Assembly: GCA_964017045.1 (NCBI GenBank)
Contig: OZ024798.1
Span: 10,561,793 to 10,625,792 of the forward strand
From: Omphiscola glabra
Taxonomy: Eukaryota > Mollusca > Gastropoda > Lymnaeidae
Reading direction: 5' to 3'
Length of the DNA stretch: 64,000 nucleotides
Below the pieces are notes generated by a model that worked only from the letters and a program-made list of their open reading frames with translations, had not been told where the DNA came from and did no database searches. How positions within the stretch are numbered: the first letter of the stretch is position 1; each line of letters opens with the position of its first letter. A program made the position numbers and the translations under genes. This document shows positions 35,310 to 47,229 of this stretch, in pieces.

Positions 35310-35545
35310 GAGCACGTTGCAAGATGAGTTTATCTGGACCAATCACGTTGCAAGATGAGTTTATCTAGACCAATCACGTTGCAAGATGGGTTTATCTGGA
35401 CCAGTGACGTTGCAAGTTGAGTTTATCTGGACCAATTACCATGCAAGTTGATTTTATCTGGACCAATCAGATTGCAAGTTGAGTTTATCTGGACCAATCA
35501 GATTGCAAGTTGAGTTTATCTGGACCAATCAGACTGCGAGATGAG
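35310..35545 (+). repeat. 31-bp minisatellite with CCAAT boxes, about 7.5 units
   Basis: Unit ttgcaagatgagtttatctg followed by gaccaatcacg. Five or six units carry an intact CCAAT in forward orientation. Confidence 0.92.
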
Positions 35546-35615
35546 TTCACAGGAATTATATCTCAATCGGAGCAAATCACTTTACTTTCCATGATCATTT
35601 ATTTACTTGATTCAG

Positions 35616-35818
35616 TCCAAGTGCTACAAAGTCCAAGTGCTACAAAGTCCAAGTGCTACAAAGTCCAAGTGCTACAAAGTCCAAGTGCTACAAAGTCCAA
35701 GTGCTACAAAGTCCAAGTGCTACAAAGTCCAAGTGCTACAAAGTCCAAGTGCTACAAAGTCCAAGTGCTACAAAGTACAAGTGCTACAAAGTACAAGTGC
35801 TACTAAGTCCAAGAAGTG
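35616..35818 (+). repeat. 16-bp minisatellite, about 12 units
   Basis: Unit ccaagtgctacaaagt. All three + frames give the same 16-residue peptide (SKCYKVQVLQSPSATK), explaining three overlapping open frames. Confidence 0.96.
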
Positions 35819-36932
35819 TAAGGTATAAATCTACAGGAACATATCGCCAAAAAGGGACATTTCATTTCACCCTTTCCCCCTCCCCCCCCCCCCCACGAAA
35901 ATGAATCCTACAGTTATACCAAGACCAAATTCTTGTACGGCCAATCACCCGTCGTATCATTTTAACAACCCAATCTGCCGTCATCTGTGTCCTCATCTGA
36001 TCAAGTCCAATCTGCCGTCATCTGTGTCCTCATCTGATCAAGTCCACCAACTTGTCGTCTGATGTAAAGCCCACCAACATATAATCTAAAAATAGACCCC
36101 CACCAACCCACATAGTCATACAAAACCCACCAGTTTTTTTTCCACCAAACAAAGTAAGTCCATAATAATGATAATAATAATAATTTCCGAGCGGATGTTG
36201 TCCACCCCCAAGGGAGTTAAAGAGACAAATATTAGTAACACTGTTTTAACTATATTAACTCCCTTGAATTGTGGCATCAATAAAATATATATATATTATA
36301 GTTTTTACTTTTTTAAAAAAATACTTAATAGCTTTCAGCATCTGGGAAAGGCGATTTTATGATTGCTCTTCGTTACGTAGGCTTCGTGACTTAGGGTTTT
36401 TAGTTTGCTCTGTTCTCTGGCTGGCAATCACCTATTCGGTGTTGACTTCGCACGTTTATTGACGTATTGGGGAGATTTTTATAGTCGCGGGCAATTCGCG
36501 GATAGGATTATAATTGATTCCCCCCCCCCCCCTACCGCTTATTGATTTCGTACGATCACTGCTACGCTCATCGATAACTTTACAGCCCCAATCGCAAACA
36601 TCACCGGAACCCGTCACTGCCCGCTCCATAGTAGAGTCAGTAACAACTATGCATGGGTGGCTATAATTGTAAGGAGCGCCCTCTTGGATTTATAATTATA
36701 GATTTAAAGCACCTCTTCGGGTATTTTGCACGGCGCAACGTGGTCGTGTTGGCCCCCCCCCCCCCAAACCCCCCAACTAGTCCATTATCATTACGCTGAA
36801 CTTTAGAGATTGTAAAAACAAAATCTCAACAAAACGGGTCGTTATTTTCGCCCAGTGAACTAATCCTTCTCTTCGTTATCCCACTTGAGTGGTTTGTAAG
36901 CACCGCCATTGAGTTTACTGCTTGGTTTAGGC
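35819..36932. other. Spacer
   Basis: No gene is seen. A 37-bp unit (caatctgccgtcatctgtgt core) is present twice at 35970-36045. Poly-C near 36520-36531 and 36754-36766. Confidence 0.5.
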
Positions 36933-37129
36933 CAGAGGCGTAACTAAGGGGGGGCAGGGGTACAGATGTCCCCGGGCGCCAGACTAATTAGGGGCGCCAT
37001 AATGTGCTTTGATGTTATTTTATTAATGAAAATAATGGGTTGTAGAGTTGACAAAAAAAAAAAATGAAGTGAGCCGCTTTAACATGAAGCTTGTCCCCGA
37101 GGCACACAAACACTCTAGCTACGCCTCTG
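36933..37129 (-). mobile_element. GGCGCC-type hAT MITE (197 bp)
   Basis: Starts cagaggcgtaactaaggggg and ends ctctagctacgcctctg. Flanks GTTTAGGC and GTTTAGAC: 8-bp TSD with one mismatch. Same family as 24550-24739. Confidence 0.9.
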
Positions 37130-37825
37130 GTTTAGACCAGCGTCTCAGCTGCACTGTGGGTAATTTTAGAATAGGGAAGAAAAGAAGTATCGATTTATTC
37201 TTTCTGTTTCGTCTCTAAAGTAATTCGACTTCAGCCACGTAGTAGAACCAACCAGAGTTCGGCCCCCAGGTGGCCTTAAGGTGTTGTGTTACGGCGAGCG
37301 ACTACACGTGGTTGCGCCTGATTAAACGTGATTATAAATTATTTCACGGGATCGTATGTGATTATAGATGATTCCTCGGGATTATGCGTGATTGAACGTG
37401 TTTTAAAACCTGATTATAAACGGCCCACGGGATTATGTGAACGTGGTGAGATTTGTCGTGATTAGCTTAATATGTGATTACCTGTGACTATAAAGGATGG
37501 CACACGTGACAATAAAAAAAATTACGCCTTGAGCATAACAAGTGATAAGATCATAATATGTGATTTCAAAAAAAAAACCAACATGTGATTATAACAATAT
37601 GTGATGATATGAAATCTTGTGATTGTAAACTCAACAACCGTTGTTTTGTGAGATCCGTTATTTAAAATAAAAAAAAAAAAGTTTTTCTTTAAGATGGCGG
37701 TGTTCGACTTAAACAATAAAACCACAGCAGACGAACAGCACGCCCGAAGTCTAAAGCAAATCGATGATGTCTTATTGAATGGAATGACAAAGGAAGTATA
37801 ATGTAAGACAGCTCGACCCTTTGCA
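37130..37825. other. Spacer with a degenerate gtgattata theme
   Basis: From about 37310 to 37630 short motifs such as cgtgattataa recur irregularly, possibly an ancient array. A 35-codon frame at 37694-37801 starts in the context aagatggcgg but has no other support. Confidence 0.45.
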
Positions 37826-38010
37826 CAGTGGCGTAGCGAGCTTAACTCGCGCCCAGGGCACAGTACCTTTTTAGCGCCCCCAATACCTTTTTAGCGCCCC
37901 CCCTCTATTCGAAAACCATACAATATTATAGTAAAATATACCATTTGGCGCCCCTTTGTGAGTAGCGCCCGGGGCATGATGCCCCTCTTGCCCCCCTCAC
38001 TACGCCACTG
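37826..38010 (+). mobile_element. hAT-type MITE, same family as the nested element (185 bp)
   Basis: Starts cagtggcgtagcgagcttaa and ends ctcactacgccactg. Perfect 8-bp TSD CCTTTGCA at 37818-37825 and 38011-38018. Very similar to 18986-19171 throughout, including the doubled aataccttt/agtaccttt motif, so these two copies are young. Confidence 0.92.
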
Positions 38011-38106
38011 CCTTTGCATTGAGTTAGTCGGGTCACATCACATTCATTACATCGCGAATCAAGTTGTATTTTAAAAAAATAAAAAATTTGATGTCTTCTT
38101 TTAAGA

Positions 38107-38310
38107 CAGCGGTTCTCAACCCCCTGTGGGTCACGACCCCTTTGGGGGGTCGAACGACCCTTTCCCAGGGGTCGCCCAAGACCATCGGGAAAAACACACA
38201 TACTCTACAGCTATGAAGTAGCAAGGAAAATAATTTTTGTGGTCGGGGGTCGCCACAACGTGAGGAACTTTATTAAAGGGTCGCGGCATTGGGAAGGTTG
38301 AGAACCACTG
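38107..38310 (+). mobile_element. SPIN-like hAT MITE, copy 3, perfect TSD (204 bp)
   Basis: Starts cagcggttctcaacccc and ends gggaaggttgagaaccactg. Perfect 8-bp TSD TTTTAAGA at 38099-38106 and 38311-38318. Contains gggtcgaacgaccctttccc and caagaccatcggga. It lies only 96 bp from the previous MITE. Confidence 0.93.
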
Positions 38311-39411
38311 TTTTAAGAGATGCCACCTCATGTCGCATCCCTCTCAAAATACTTTTTACTTTTTTTTTTAAACAATGATCTGTGTCCATTTATATCGAAA
38401 CTTAGCGACACAACTGTGTATTTTTCACGACACACCACAATGTGTCGCGACACAGTGGCTGCAAGCCGTTGTTGTATTTTTATATTTTATTTTTAATGGC
38501 ATAAGGACACTTGTTAAGAGTCTTTCAATGTGTGTCACAGTTATGCGATGTTTAAGCGTAGCCAATCGATGAGCAGCCAGGATTAGTGCCGACCTGGGCG
38601 GGTCAAGCGTTTTGGCGCCCCGCTTTCGCGAATAAACTCTCCGGATTGCCAAAAATGCCACCCCCCTCAGTTTAAGGGGGCAGGGAGTGACGCCCGGGAC
38701 GGACCGTACCTCCGCGACCCCTTTCCTACTCCAATGAGCGTAACCATGCGTTGGAGCAGTGAGGGGGGGGCAGGCGGTGTGGTGGTGGGGGGGGGCGCTA
38801 CTATGAGACACATATGTATCCATAAATCAACACTTGGAGGCTGTGACGTACAAAAGGCCCCAAAGTGCTCCACGTCATTGAAGACAGACTCTTGCCGTAA
38901 ACAGGAGACTTATTGTTACGGTAGCTTGATAGTTGAGACCTCGAGACAGCGAGACAGCGAGACAGCGAGACAGCGAGACAGCGAGACAGCGAATGGTGAA
39001 CCGTGGGGGAAAAAGGGGGGGGGGCGGGGCTCACTCGTGAGATAACGGGTGCTGTACACTTTTTAAAGAGAAAAATTAACTCGCTTGACTGTGAGCGAGG
39101 TACCATCGCTGGTCTCCTAATGCCTGATCACAAATGCATCTAGAATGTAAGAGAGGGGCGGGGGTAGGGGGTATTGGTTCAGGCGAGGTTACGGTAAGAT
39201 TGGGGAGGGCTGAGGTTGTGAAAAGGATGGGGTGGCGGTGGATTCGGGGTCAAGGTTGCTGTTAACTTAACGATCGCTTCGTTTTCTGGAAACCTTTGAT
39301 TCAACCCTTCTCCATTTTTATCCGTTTATCTCTACAGCTGCTGATTTTCCTTCTCAAATGAACCCAAGCATTATTCCGTTCACACTTCTATCTCCCGGAC
39401 ATATGTCTTTG
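38311..39411. other. Spacer with a short 8-bp array
   Basis: No gene is supported. An 8-bp gagacagc array (about seven units) lies at 38941-38992. G-rich runs at 38762-38796 and 39006-39026. Confidence 0.5.
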
Positions 39412-39592
39412 CAGTGGCGTAGCTGCCCTAAGTGCCACCCAGGGCGGGCCAATAATTTTTTTGCCGCCCCTTACCATACAAACTCTACATTTGTTAGCCA
39501 CGGTGCCGCCCCTCCGCAAAACGAAGAAAAAAGTACCGCACGGGAGACCCCCACCCTACCTCACCCCTGGCACCCTCTTTCCTACGCCAGTG
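39412..39592 (+). mobile_element. hAT-type MITE (181 bp)
   Basis: Starts cagtggcgtagctgccctaa and ends tttcctacgccagtg, an 11-bp terminal inverted repeat with one change. Flanks TGTCTTTG and TGCCTTTG: 8-bp TSD with one mismatch. Interior has gccacccagggcgggcc. Shares its ends with the 18986 family but not its middle. Confidence 0.85.
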
Positions 39593-40184
39593 TGCCTTTG
39601 TCTTTCTTCTTTCATTCTTCATTTCATTTTTCTCCTCTCTCACTCTGCTTCTCTCGCTATATTCAATGCGTATTTAATTGTCTCATTCTCTTTTCATCTC
39701 CTTACCAATGATTGATCTCCGCCCCTTGCCTTTCATTGTTCGAATGGCCAATTGGGGGGGGGGGGGAAGGGGGGGGCCTCCTAGGCACTCTTGGATGTAT
39801 GAGGCTCCGTTTAGACTTTTTTTGACAATGCCTAAGTGCAGTTAGTTAATAAAAACATTTTTTAAAAATTATTTCACAATCAATGAACAAAAATAATGTT
39901 CAATAACAATTGCTTAGGCTTAGATATGTAGTTTTGGTTTGAAGTTCAGAAAGTAATGAGTTGCTCTTCAAATGCTCAAGGGCCGTGTGTAACCTCTGCG
40001 GTCAAGGCCGATTGAAAGAGGCGTGACGTCATCCGCGTCACTAGGAGATCAAGGCAAAACGAGCAGGTTTCAATCCATCCATTTAAATGTGAGGTCAAGG
40101 CCGAATGAACAGGCGTGCCTCGGTCGATTTACTTCCTTTGTTGTCCCTATGAGTACGTCGTATTCAATTGCATTTTCTCCCTTC
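39593..40184. other. Spacer
   Basis: No gene is seen. G-rich run at about 39754-39776. Confidence 0.45.
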
Positions 40185-40640
40185 ATGTATTTAGTGTCTT
40201 CCTTTCTCCCCGCGCACGTCTCCCGTCATTTTTGTATTGTCTTCCTTTCTCCCCGTGCACGTCTCCCGTCATTTATTTATTGTCTTCCTTTCTCCCCGCG
40301 CACGTCTCCCGTCATTTATTTATTGTCTTCCTTTCTCCCCGTGCACGTCTCCCGTCATTTATTTATTGTCTTCCTTTCTCCCCGTGCACGTCTCCCGTCA
40401 TTTATTTATTGTCTTCCTTTCTCCCGCGCACGTCTCACGTCATTTTTGTATTGTCTTCCTTTCTCCCCGCGCACGTCTTCCGTCATTTTTGTATTGTCTT
40501 CCTTTCTCCCCGCGCACGTCTCCCGTCATTTTTGTATAGTCTTCCTTTCACCCGCGCACGTCTTCCGTCATTTCTGTATTGTCTTCCTTTCTCCCCGTGC
40601 ACGTCTCCCGTCATTTATTTATTGTCTCCCTTTCTCTCCC
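40185..40640 (+). repeat. 43-bp minisatellite, about 10.5 units
   Basis: Unit gtcttcctttctccccgcgc followed by acgtctcccgtcatttttgtatt. Two forms alternate in blocks: ttttgtatt and tatttattt. Occasional 42-bp units shift the frame. Ends in a C-rich run at 40639. Confidence 0.94.
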
Positions 40641-41465
40641 CCCCCCCCCCCCGCATGTTTCGCGCGCTTTTCCATTTAACTTTCCCCACAGCTTGCCTTC
40701 CATAATCAGCCACAAATCTAATTCTAGGCTCACGGGACAATTTTTGGTAATTAGCCGGTTTTCTCAACCTCGGCCCTAAACCTTTCACCGACCCCACCCT
40801 TTTACCCAGCCCACCCTCCTTCTTAGCCACCCACCCTTTTCCAACCCCATCCACTCTTCCTCACCAACCCACCCTTCACACCCCCCCCCCCCCCCCCCCC
40901 CCCCGAAGCGAGCACTTAATCCGGGATCCCCATGTTCTATAAATTAAAACAAGAAAACCCATCTGCTGGCGAGATCTTTGTCCCCCTTGACAAACTCCAA
41001 GTGATAATTGATCCACTCGACATTTGAGGGGAACGGGCCCGGGGGGGGGGGGGTGGTGTCAGCGACAACACAAGGCGAAAAGTGTGACAACGGTCGTCAT
41101 ACAGTGTACCAGTTGTGTTTAATGGGCAAAGATCAGAGGTCGTCATTAGTGTGCCGACCCCGACCTGGGGTTGGGGGGTGGTGGGGTTGTGTGAGGGATG
41201 GGGCGGGTGATTTTATTTTCCGACGGACACCTGGTCATCAAAGTCTCACAATCCGTGGTCCTAATTGCATTAAGTTATTCCACTAGAATTTCTATGGGCT
41301 CGCGTTTCGCCAGCGCCTGTCACATTCCATGACTCTTCATTGACTACTTTTCCTTCTTGGGATTATTCTATTCATACTATGTCGCATAAGTCGACCGCGG
41401 AGAGAAGGGTTTCAGCGAGGAGAAGGGAAAGAACTATTGAAAGTCTGTGTGACGGGGCAGCAGCT
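40641..41465. other. Spacer with a 24-bp poly-C
   Basis: No gene is supported. Uninterrupted poly-C at 40881-40904 and a G-rich run at 41040-41052. Confidence 0.5.
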
Positions 41466-41680
41466 CAGGTTATTGACAGACACTTCATCGACAGACACTT
41501 CATCGACAGTTCATTGACAGACACTTCTTTGACAGACACTTCATCGACAGACACTTCATCGACATACACTTCATCGACATACACTTCATCGACATACACT
41601 TCATCGACATACACTTCATCGACAGACACTTCATTGACATACACTTCATCGACAGATACTTACTTACTTGACAGACACTA
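41466..41680 (+). repeat. 15-bp minisatellite, about 14 units
   Basis: Unit gacagacacttcatc with a gacatacac variant block in the centre. Open on both strands (DTSST on +, MKCMS on -). Confidence 0.94.
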
Positions 41681-41949
41681 ATTCTAACATCCCCGAGCAA
41701 TTCTGAAAATGTACCAAAGAAGGCTGGCTAGAAGTCTGTCATAATGGTCCCTGTATTCGTCCTTGCTTTGGGGTCTAGAGCTGCTTAAATGCACCCCTAT
41801 AAGTTGATATTATCTTGAGTTGCACCAATGCACGCCTATAAAGTTAATCTTATCTTGAGTTGTACCAATGTACGCAAATAAGATAATGTTATAAAGTTGT
41901 ATGGCATCGCTTGTCATTAGTTGAGTAAAAAGTGGAGGAGCAGTTTTAA

Positions 41950-42040
41950 ATGTACGATCACCTGAGTGGAACGATCACCTAACTGAAACGATCACCTGAC
42001 TGAAACGATCACCTGACTGAAACGATCACCTGACTGAAAG
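41950..42040 (+). repeat. 17-bp minisatellite, about 5 units
   Basis: Unit acgatcacctgactgaa; the first two units are diverged. Confidence 0.9.
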
Positions 42041-42189
42041 GTATTTCGATTACTTTCTGTGGAGAAAAGTAGAGTTCGCTCATGATCTCCTGGCTGGACT
42101 ATAGGAAAATAAAAATTATTGCACAGAAGATGACTTTTAGTATTGACCATCGATAACAAATTCCCCTAAAGATGTTTGTGTGGATGGAG

Positions 42190-42330
42190 AGTTTGGAGTA
42201 CTTGGCGTGCTTGGAGTACTTGGTGTACTTGTGCTTGGAGTGCTTAGTGCACTTGGTGTGCTTAATGTGCTTTTTGTGCTTGGTGTAATTTCTGTGTTTG
42301 GTGCACTTAGCATGTTTGGTGTGCAAGGTG
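42190..42330 (+). repeat. Degenerate 9/18-bp array around cttggtgtg
   Basis: About 14 short units of the cttggagta/cttggtgtg type. Translates as GVLGVLGVL, a repeat artefact. Confidence 0.85.
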
Positions 42331-43976
42331 CAGGATTTTACGTCTTTCTGATTCGGGTTTCTTTGTTGGAAACTATTCCGATGATAGCGCTTCTTGAACC
42401 GATTCTGGCAGATATCTCATTGACTCCCAATCTTTCTCATCCCCTCCCCCCCTAACACCTTCCAAACCTCCCCCCCCCTTCTCCCACATTCAGTCCCACC
42501 TCGCCCCGTCGGGAGACACATTACTTAAAACACAACCTGTAATTGGAACTAAAAAATGCCCTTAACAAACTAACATGTTGTCGTTTGATCCCTGCAATTA
42601 AAAAAAAAAGGTAATTAAAAACCAGGCCCCCCCCTCCTCCCCCCTCCCCACACCCTTCCGCCACATAACTTTTCCATAAATCTCCCATTTGGACCACACG
42701 TGTCTCTGACTTGCAGGAAGTCTTCGATTAACCCAACACAGCCCAGGGCACCAAATTGATCACGGCACGCTACGTCACGTGACCAATCTATTTATAACAC
42801 CCCGCTCATCAAATTATCTACTCAAGGGGCGTAACCTACATCTCAGAAAACATCATGTCGACTTGTGTTTCCCTGATCAAATTAGTCCCAGTGTTTTTTT
42901 TTTATTTTTTTATATTTTTTTTGGGGGGGGGGGGGGGGGGGGGGGGTTGGGGGCGGGACTCTGGTGCGGAAACAATGGGATCAATTATGACGTCAGTTTT
43001 ACCATACAACACATAAAATAAACGCAATGGTGACCATTTTTTTTATTAAAGTACATTTCGTAACATTCAATCGACGTTCATAGCGCTATGAAAGTTCAAT
43101 AAGAGTTACTCTTTAAACAACCAGTATAACATTTCATCGTTTTAGGCAGTGGTTCCCAGAATTCATGAAACTGTCCCTCTTGTTTAATGGGAAAACAAAA
43201 TCAGGCCCCTGACCCCACTTTTAAAAAAATAATTAAAATTGGCAGTTAGATAAGGACATATGAATGTTAAATTTATCTCGTGATACTCTCCCCATATTTA
43301 AGTTACTACCCCTCAACCCCACCCCCCCCCCCCCCAAATCACCACCCCTTTAAAAAAAAAATTCAGGCCGCCATATTAAAATAATGAGTCGGTTTGAGTT
43401 TTACGAGCTCTCGGCTGCTCAGCCTCGCCCACAGAACTGAACTTTTGACCTTCTTCCACCTTGCCAACTCAAAGTCGCCTGCCTGCAGGGAGAGTGTGTG
43501 TGTGGTCAGTTATTTGTGCCCATTGCGCAATGTCGCCAACCCGTCCTCCAATCCGAGGGGGTCGCCGAGGGCTGGAATGGAGAAGAAAGAAAGAGAAAAA
43601 AAAAAAAGAAGAGAAAATGCTCGCGCACGTCACGTGACAAGGAGGCATGTTCCGTGTCTGGAAGGCAAGCAGAAGCCTCAGTGAGGCAATAAATCATCAT
43701 CTCGAAGAAACACCGAGGGGTTCTAAATCTATCAACTCTTTGGTTGTTGTAGATCTTTCCAGCATCACATTGTATGTTACGTTCCTCCAAAACGCTATGT
43801 ACATTATGTAACTATTTATATCATGAATTATGATTTGTGACAATGCTTCATAAGTCTGTCTGCATGCCACATACCATGTTATGTGTTTGTATATATTTTT
43901 TATATTATGAATTAACAATTGTATGTGTTTAATACTTAAAAAAAAAACAATATGTCATGTCATTTCTAGTGTTACA
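42331..43976. other. Spacer with a 24-bp poly-G
   Basis: No gene is supported. Uninterrupted poly-G at 42923-42946 and a C-rich run near 43321-43335. A possible hAT terminus cagtggttcccagaatt at 43147 has no identified partner. Confidence 0.5.
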
Positions 43977-44235
43977 CACCACCTCACCCCACCCCTCCAC
44001 CCTCTCACCCCGCCCCTCCACCCTCTCACCCCGCCCCTCCACCCCCTCACACCGCCCCTTTATCCTCTCACCCCGCCCCTTCACCCCTCACCCCGCCCCT
44101 TCACCCCGCCCCTCCACCACCTCACCCCGCCCCTTCACCCCGCCCCTCCACCACCTCACCCCGCCCATCCACCCCCTCACCTCGCACCTCCACCACCTCT
44201 TCCCGCACCTCCATCCCCTCCATCCCCATCGCTCC
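43977..44235 (+). repeat. C-rich array, approximately 14-21-bp units
   Basis: Units of the caccccgcccctccaccctc type with variable length, about 14 copies. Long proline-rich frames are artefacts. Confidence 0.88.
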
Positions 44236-44407
44236 ACCCAGGGCCGACGCTAGGAGGAAGGGGGTGATGGGTGCGAGGCCTTGCCTTTGGCAAATTAAAA
44301 TTTGCAGGTCTTTTTAACCCCCAAAAAAATGTATTTACCCTGGTCGATCTGATATTATGACGCGTTCTTGTCGTAGCATTGTTTTAGCCCCCCCCCCCCC
44401 CCCATAT

Positions 44408-44608
44408 CAGGTGGTTCTCAGACTGTGGGTCAAGACCCCTTTGGGTGTCGAGCGACCCTTTCCCAGGGGTCGCCTAAGACCACCGGAAAACACATATCCT
44501 CTACAGTTATGAAGTGGCAACGAAAATAATTTTGAGGCTGGGTGGTCGCCACAACATGAGGAACTGTAGTAAAGAGTCGCGGCGTTAGGAAGGTTTGAGA
44601 ACCCCCTG
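44408..44608 (+). mobile_element. SPIN-like hAT MITE, copy 4 (201 bp)
   Basis: Starts caggtggttctcagactgtg and ends aggtttgagaaccccctg. Internal gggtcgcctaagaccaccgg and gtcgccacaacatgaggaac match the family. No recognisable TSD, and the left flank is a poly-C tract that may have slipped. Confidence 0.85.
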
Positions 44609-45256
44609 AGCGACATAACGGGTATAGGGGACACGTCATGCCGGATATTTGTTCACTTGCTCAGTTTATTTTTGTTTATTTCATCTTTACTGTTAAAGTT
44701 GACCTGCCCCACTGAGCCGAATAAACTCATCGCAGGCCTGGCTGTTGCCAACTCGTTGGCTGTCTTGAAACCAACCCACCAAACAAACAAAGAAGCAAAG
44801 CTAAATGAGGTGTATGCTCTATTGAGAAAGCGCATAATATCAACAGCAACAAAATATTTATAAAATTTAAAAAAAAAAAAAAAAATTAAGTGGTAATCGG
44901 GCAGCTAATTAGATCTTTGAAAAAAAAAAAAAAGGAAACGAAAAAATTGAGAGTTCTTCGTTGTCTCGCTCAATCAACAAAGTCGGCCATCCATTCACCG
45001 CGAGACAACGTTGATATGAAGACAGTTTTTTGTTTAATCAACATTAATTTATTTTTTTTTAATTAAAAAAAAAAACCTTCTTTTTGCACTTGCTACGGTT
45101 TCCGTCTCTGCCAACGTTATTTGTACGCGGTCGCAGAATTCAGAATAGAATCTGACCGGGGGGGGGGGGGGGGGGGGGGCACTAGCAATTGAAGACAATG
45201 TAATGCTGTTTGTACTTGTGGAATCATGTCTGTCAAGATCTTCCATTCTTCTAGTA
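44609..45256. other. Spacer with a 22-bp poly-G
   Basis: No gene is supported. A and T homopolymers near 44871-44885 and 45050-45076; uninterrupted poly-G at 45158-45179. Confidence 0.5.
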
Positions 45257-45414
45257 CAGTGTTTCTCAAACTTCCTAATGCCACGACCCTTTAATACAGT
45301 TCCTCATGTTGTGGTGACCACCCCCCCCCCCCAACCATAAAATCATTTTCGTTGTTACTTCATAAATATGTGTTTTTCGATGGTCTTAGGCAATCCACGG
45401 GTTGAGAACAGCTG
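45257..45414 (-). mobile_element. SPIN-like hAT MITE, copy 5, internally shortened (158 bp)
   Basis: Starts cagtgtttctcaaacttcc and ends cacgggttgagaacagctg. Flanks TTCTAGTA and TTCTAGTC: 8-bp TSD with one mismatch. The ggggtcg-rich block next to the right end is missing, and a poly-C has expanded at 45319-45332. Confidence 0.88.
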
Positions 45415-46404
45415 TTCTAGTCAGTCCAAACCATCCATCTATATCCCTTGAATCACCACTTCTCAAATCCATGTCACAATTTGCAGAGTGTTTCGCTCAC
45501 GTTATCCAGAATCATAGTACGGGGTTGTTGGATATCATAAGACACGAATAGTTGTTTCAAACATGTATTCGATTACTCAACGAGGTTAAAAATAGAACTA
45601 ACACGTTTTTTCTTTCTTGTTGTTTCCCCTCTCTGTAACAACAACCTCAACATAAAAAATCGATTTAATATGAAAGTTATGCGCAATAATTGGAGCATTT
45701 AAATTGCGTCTGCTGAATTGGGGAACTTCAGCTTAGCCTTGACTCACGCTCCGCGGTGCGTACACAATACTATGTCTCATTCTTTATCCCCCCCCCACCC
45801 GCCAACTCCCCCTTAACTCTCCCTGCACCCGCCCCCCTAACGCTTACATGAATGAGCTGTTAAAGGGGAGCGGCGGGTGAGGAGGGAGAGGGCGAAGCGT
45901 CGATGAGTGGACAGACTTACGCTTCTGGAAGGGTGAGGAGAGGGGGAGATGGGTGGGGGGAGAGGAGAAAGGGGGGGGGGCAGATGATGCGTGCATGATG
46001 AGGGGGTCGATGAGCCGCCTGGTGGGGGGTGGGATTTGTTGATGGTACCGGTAGTGATTGTGGTGCCCCCCCCCCCGCGCCCCACGAGCAGTGGGTACGT
46101 CAGAGATAGTAGCTGTGCGTCTTTGGAGCCGTGTGACGGTTAGTTCCGATTGATGTCGCTGGTGTTGTTGATGGTGAATATTCTGTGATGGTGTGTAGGT
46201 GTTTAGGTGAACAGATTGGATTTTTTTTGGATAATAACTTTAGAGCTTTACATTAGTAGCCGGGATTCACAGGTGTGATTGTCACGTGACTCCATTCGGC
46301 CAACAGTGCTCATCTGAACGTGCGATATAAGAAGCTGTTGTGTTTGGTTTTTTTTAGAAGGTGCCATTATTATACGAATAAACAGCCGTGGTGGTCTTTA
46401 TGAG
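45415..46404. other. Spacer
   Basis: No gene is supported. C-rich runs near 45788-45836 and 46064-46076, and G-rich sequence near 45945-45980. Confidence 0.45.
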
Positions 46405-47055
46405 GTTTAATCATAAGTAGCTGTGATCATCCGGATAAAAACAAAACAGCTGTGATAGTTTGCAGTAGATGTGATCATTAAGAAGTCGTGATGGTTTTTT
46501 AGTAGATGCGATCATAACAAGTCGTGGTGGTTTATGGTAGATGTAATCATAAGTAACTGTAAGGGTTTCGCGGCAGCTGTGATCACAAGAAGCTGTGATG
46601 GTTTGTGATAGCTGTGATCACGGGTAGCTGTGATGGTTTGTGATAGCTGTGATCATGAGTAGCTGTGTTGGTTTGTGATAGCTGTGATCGCGAGTAGCTG
46701 TGTTGGTTTGCAATAGCTGTCATCATAAGTCGCCGCGGTGGTTTGTGATAGCTGAGATCACGAGTAGCTGTGTTGGTTTGCGATAGCTGTGATCACGAGT
46801 AACTGTGTTGGTTTGCAATAGCTGTCATCGTAAGTCGCCGCGGTGGTTTGTGATAGATGTGATCACAAGTAGCCGTGTTGGTTTGTGATAGCTGTGATCA
46901 CGAGTAGCTGTGTTGGTTTGCGATAGCTGTGATCATAAGTCGCCGCGATGGCTTGTGATAGCTGTGATCACGAGGAGCTGTGATGATTTGTATTTGCTGC
47001 CATGGTTCGTGGTGGTTGTGATGGTTCGTAGTAGCTGCGAGGGTTCGTGGTATTT
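46405..47055 (+). repeat. Approximately 35-bp degenerate minisatellite, about 17 units
   Basis: Unit gatagctgtgatcacgagta followed by gctgtgttggtttgt, best conserved at 46590-46960 and decaying outward on both sides. Confidence 0.9.
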
Positions 47056-47229
47056 AATTAGGTTTACCTTCAGACTTGACCATACGCACTATTTGACCAA
47101 TGTATTCTTGTCTGATGTTGATCTCTATATAACGGTGGTGATTGATTATTGATACGCACGTTGTATAGCTTTGTTCTGACCTGGGTTTGGTCCTTTGACT
47201 TGAGCGTTTTCAAACACGTCAATTGAAAA

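Noticed and set aside
37694..37801. 35-codon frame starting in aagATGGcgg context
   Set aside because: Length is well within chance, there is no donor or homologous family, and the start motif alone is not sufficient.
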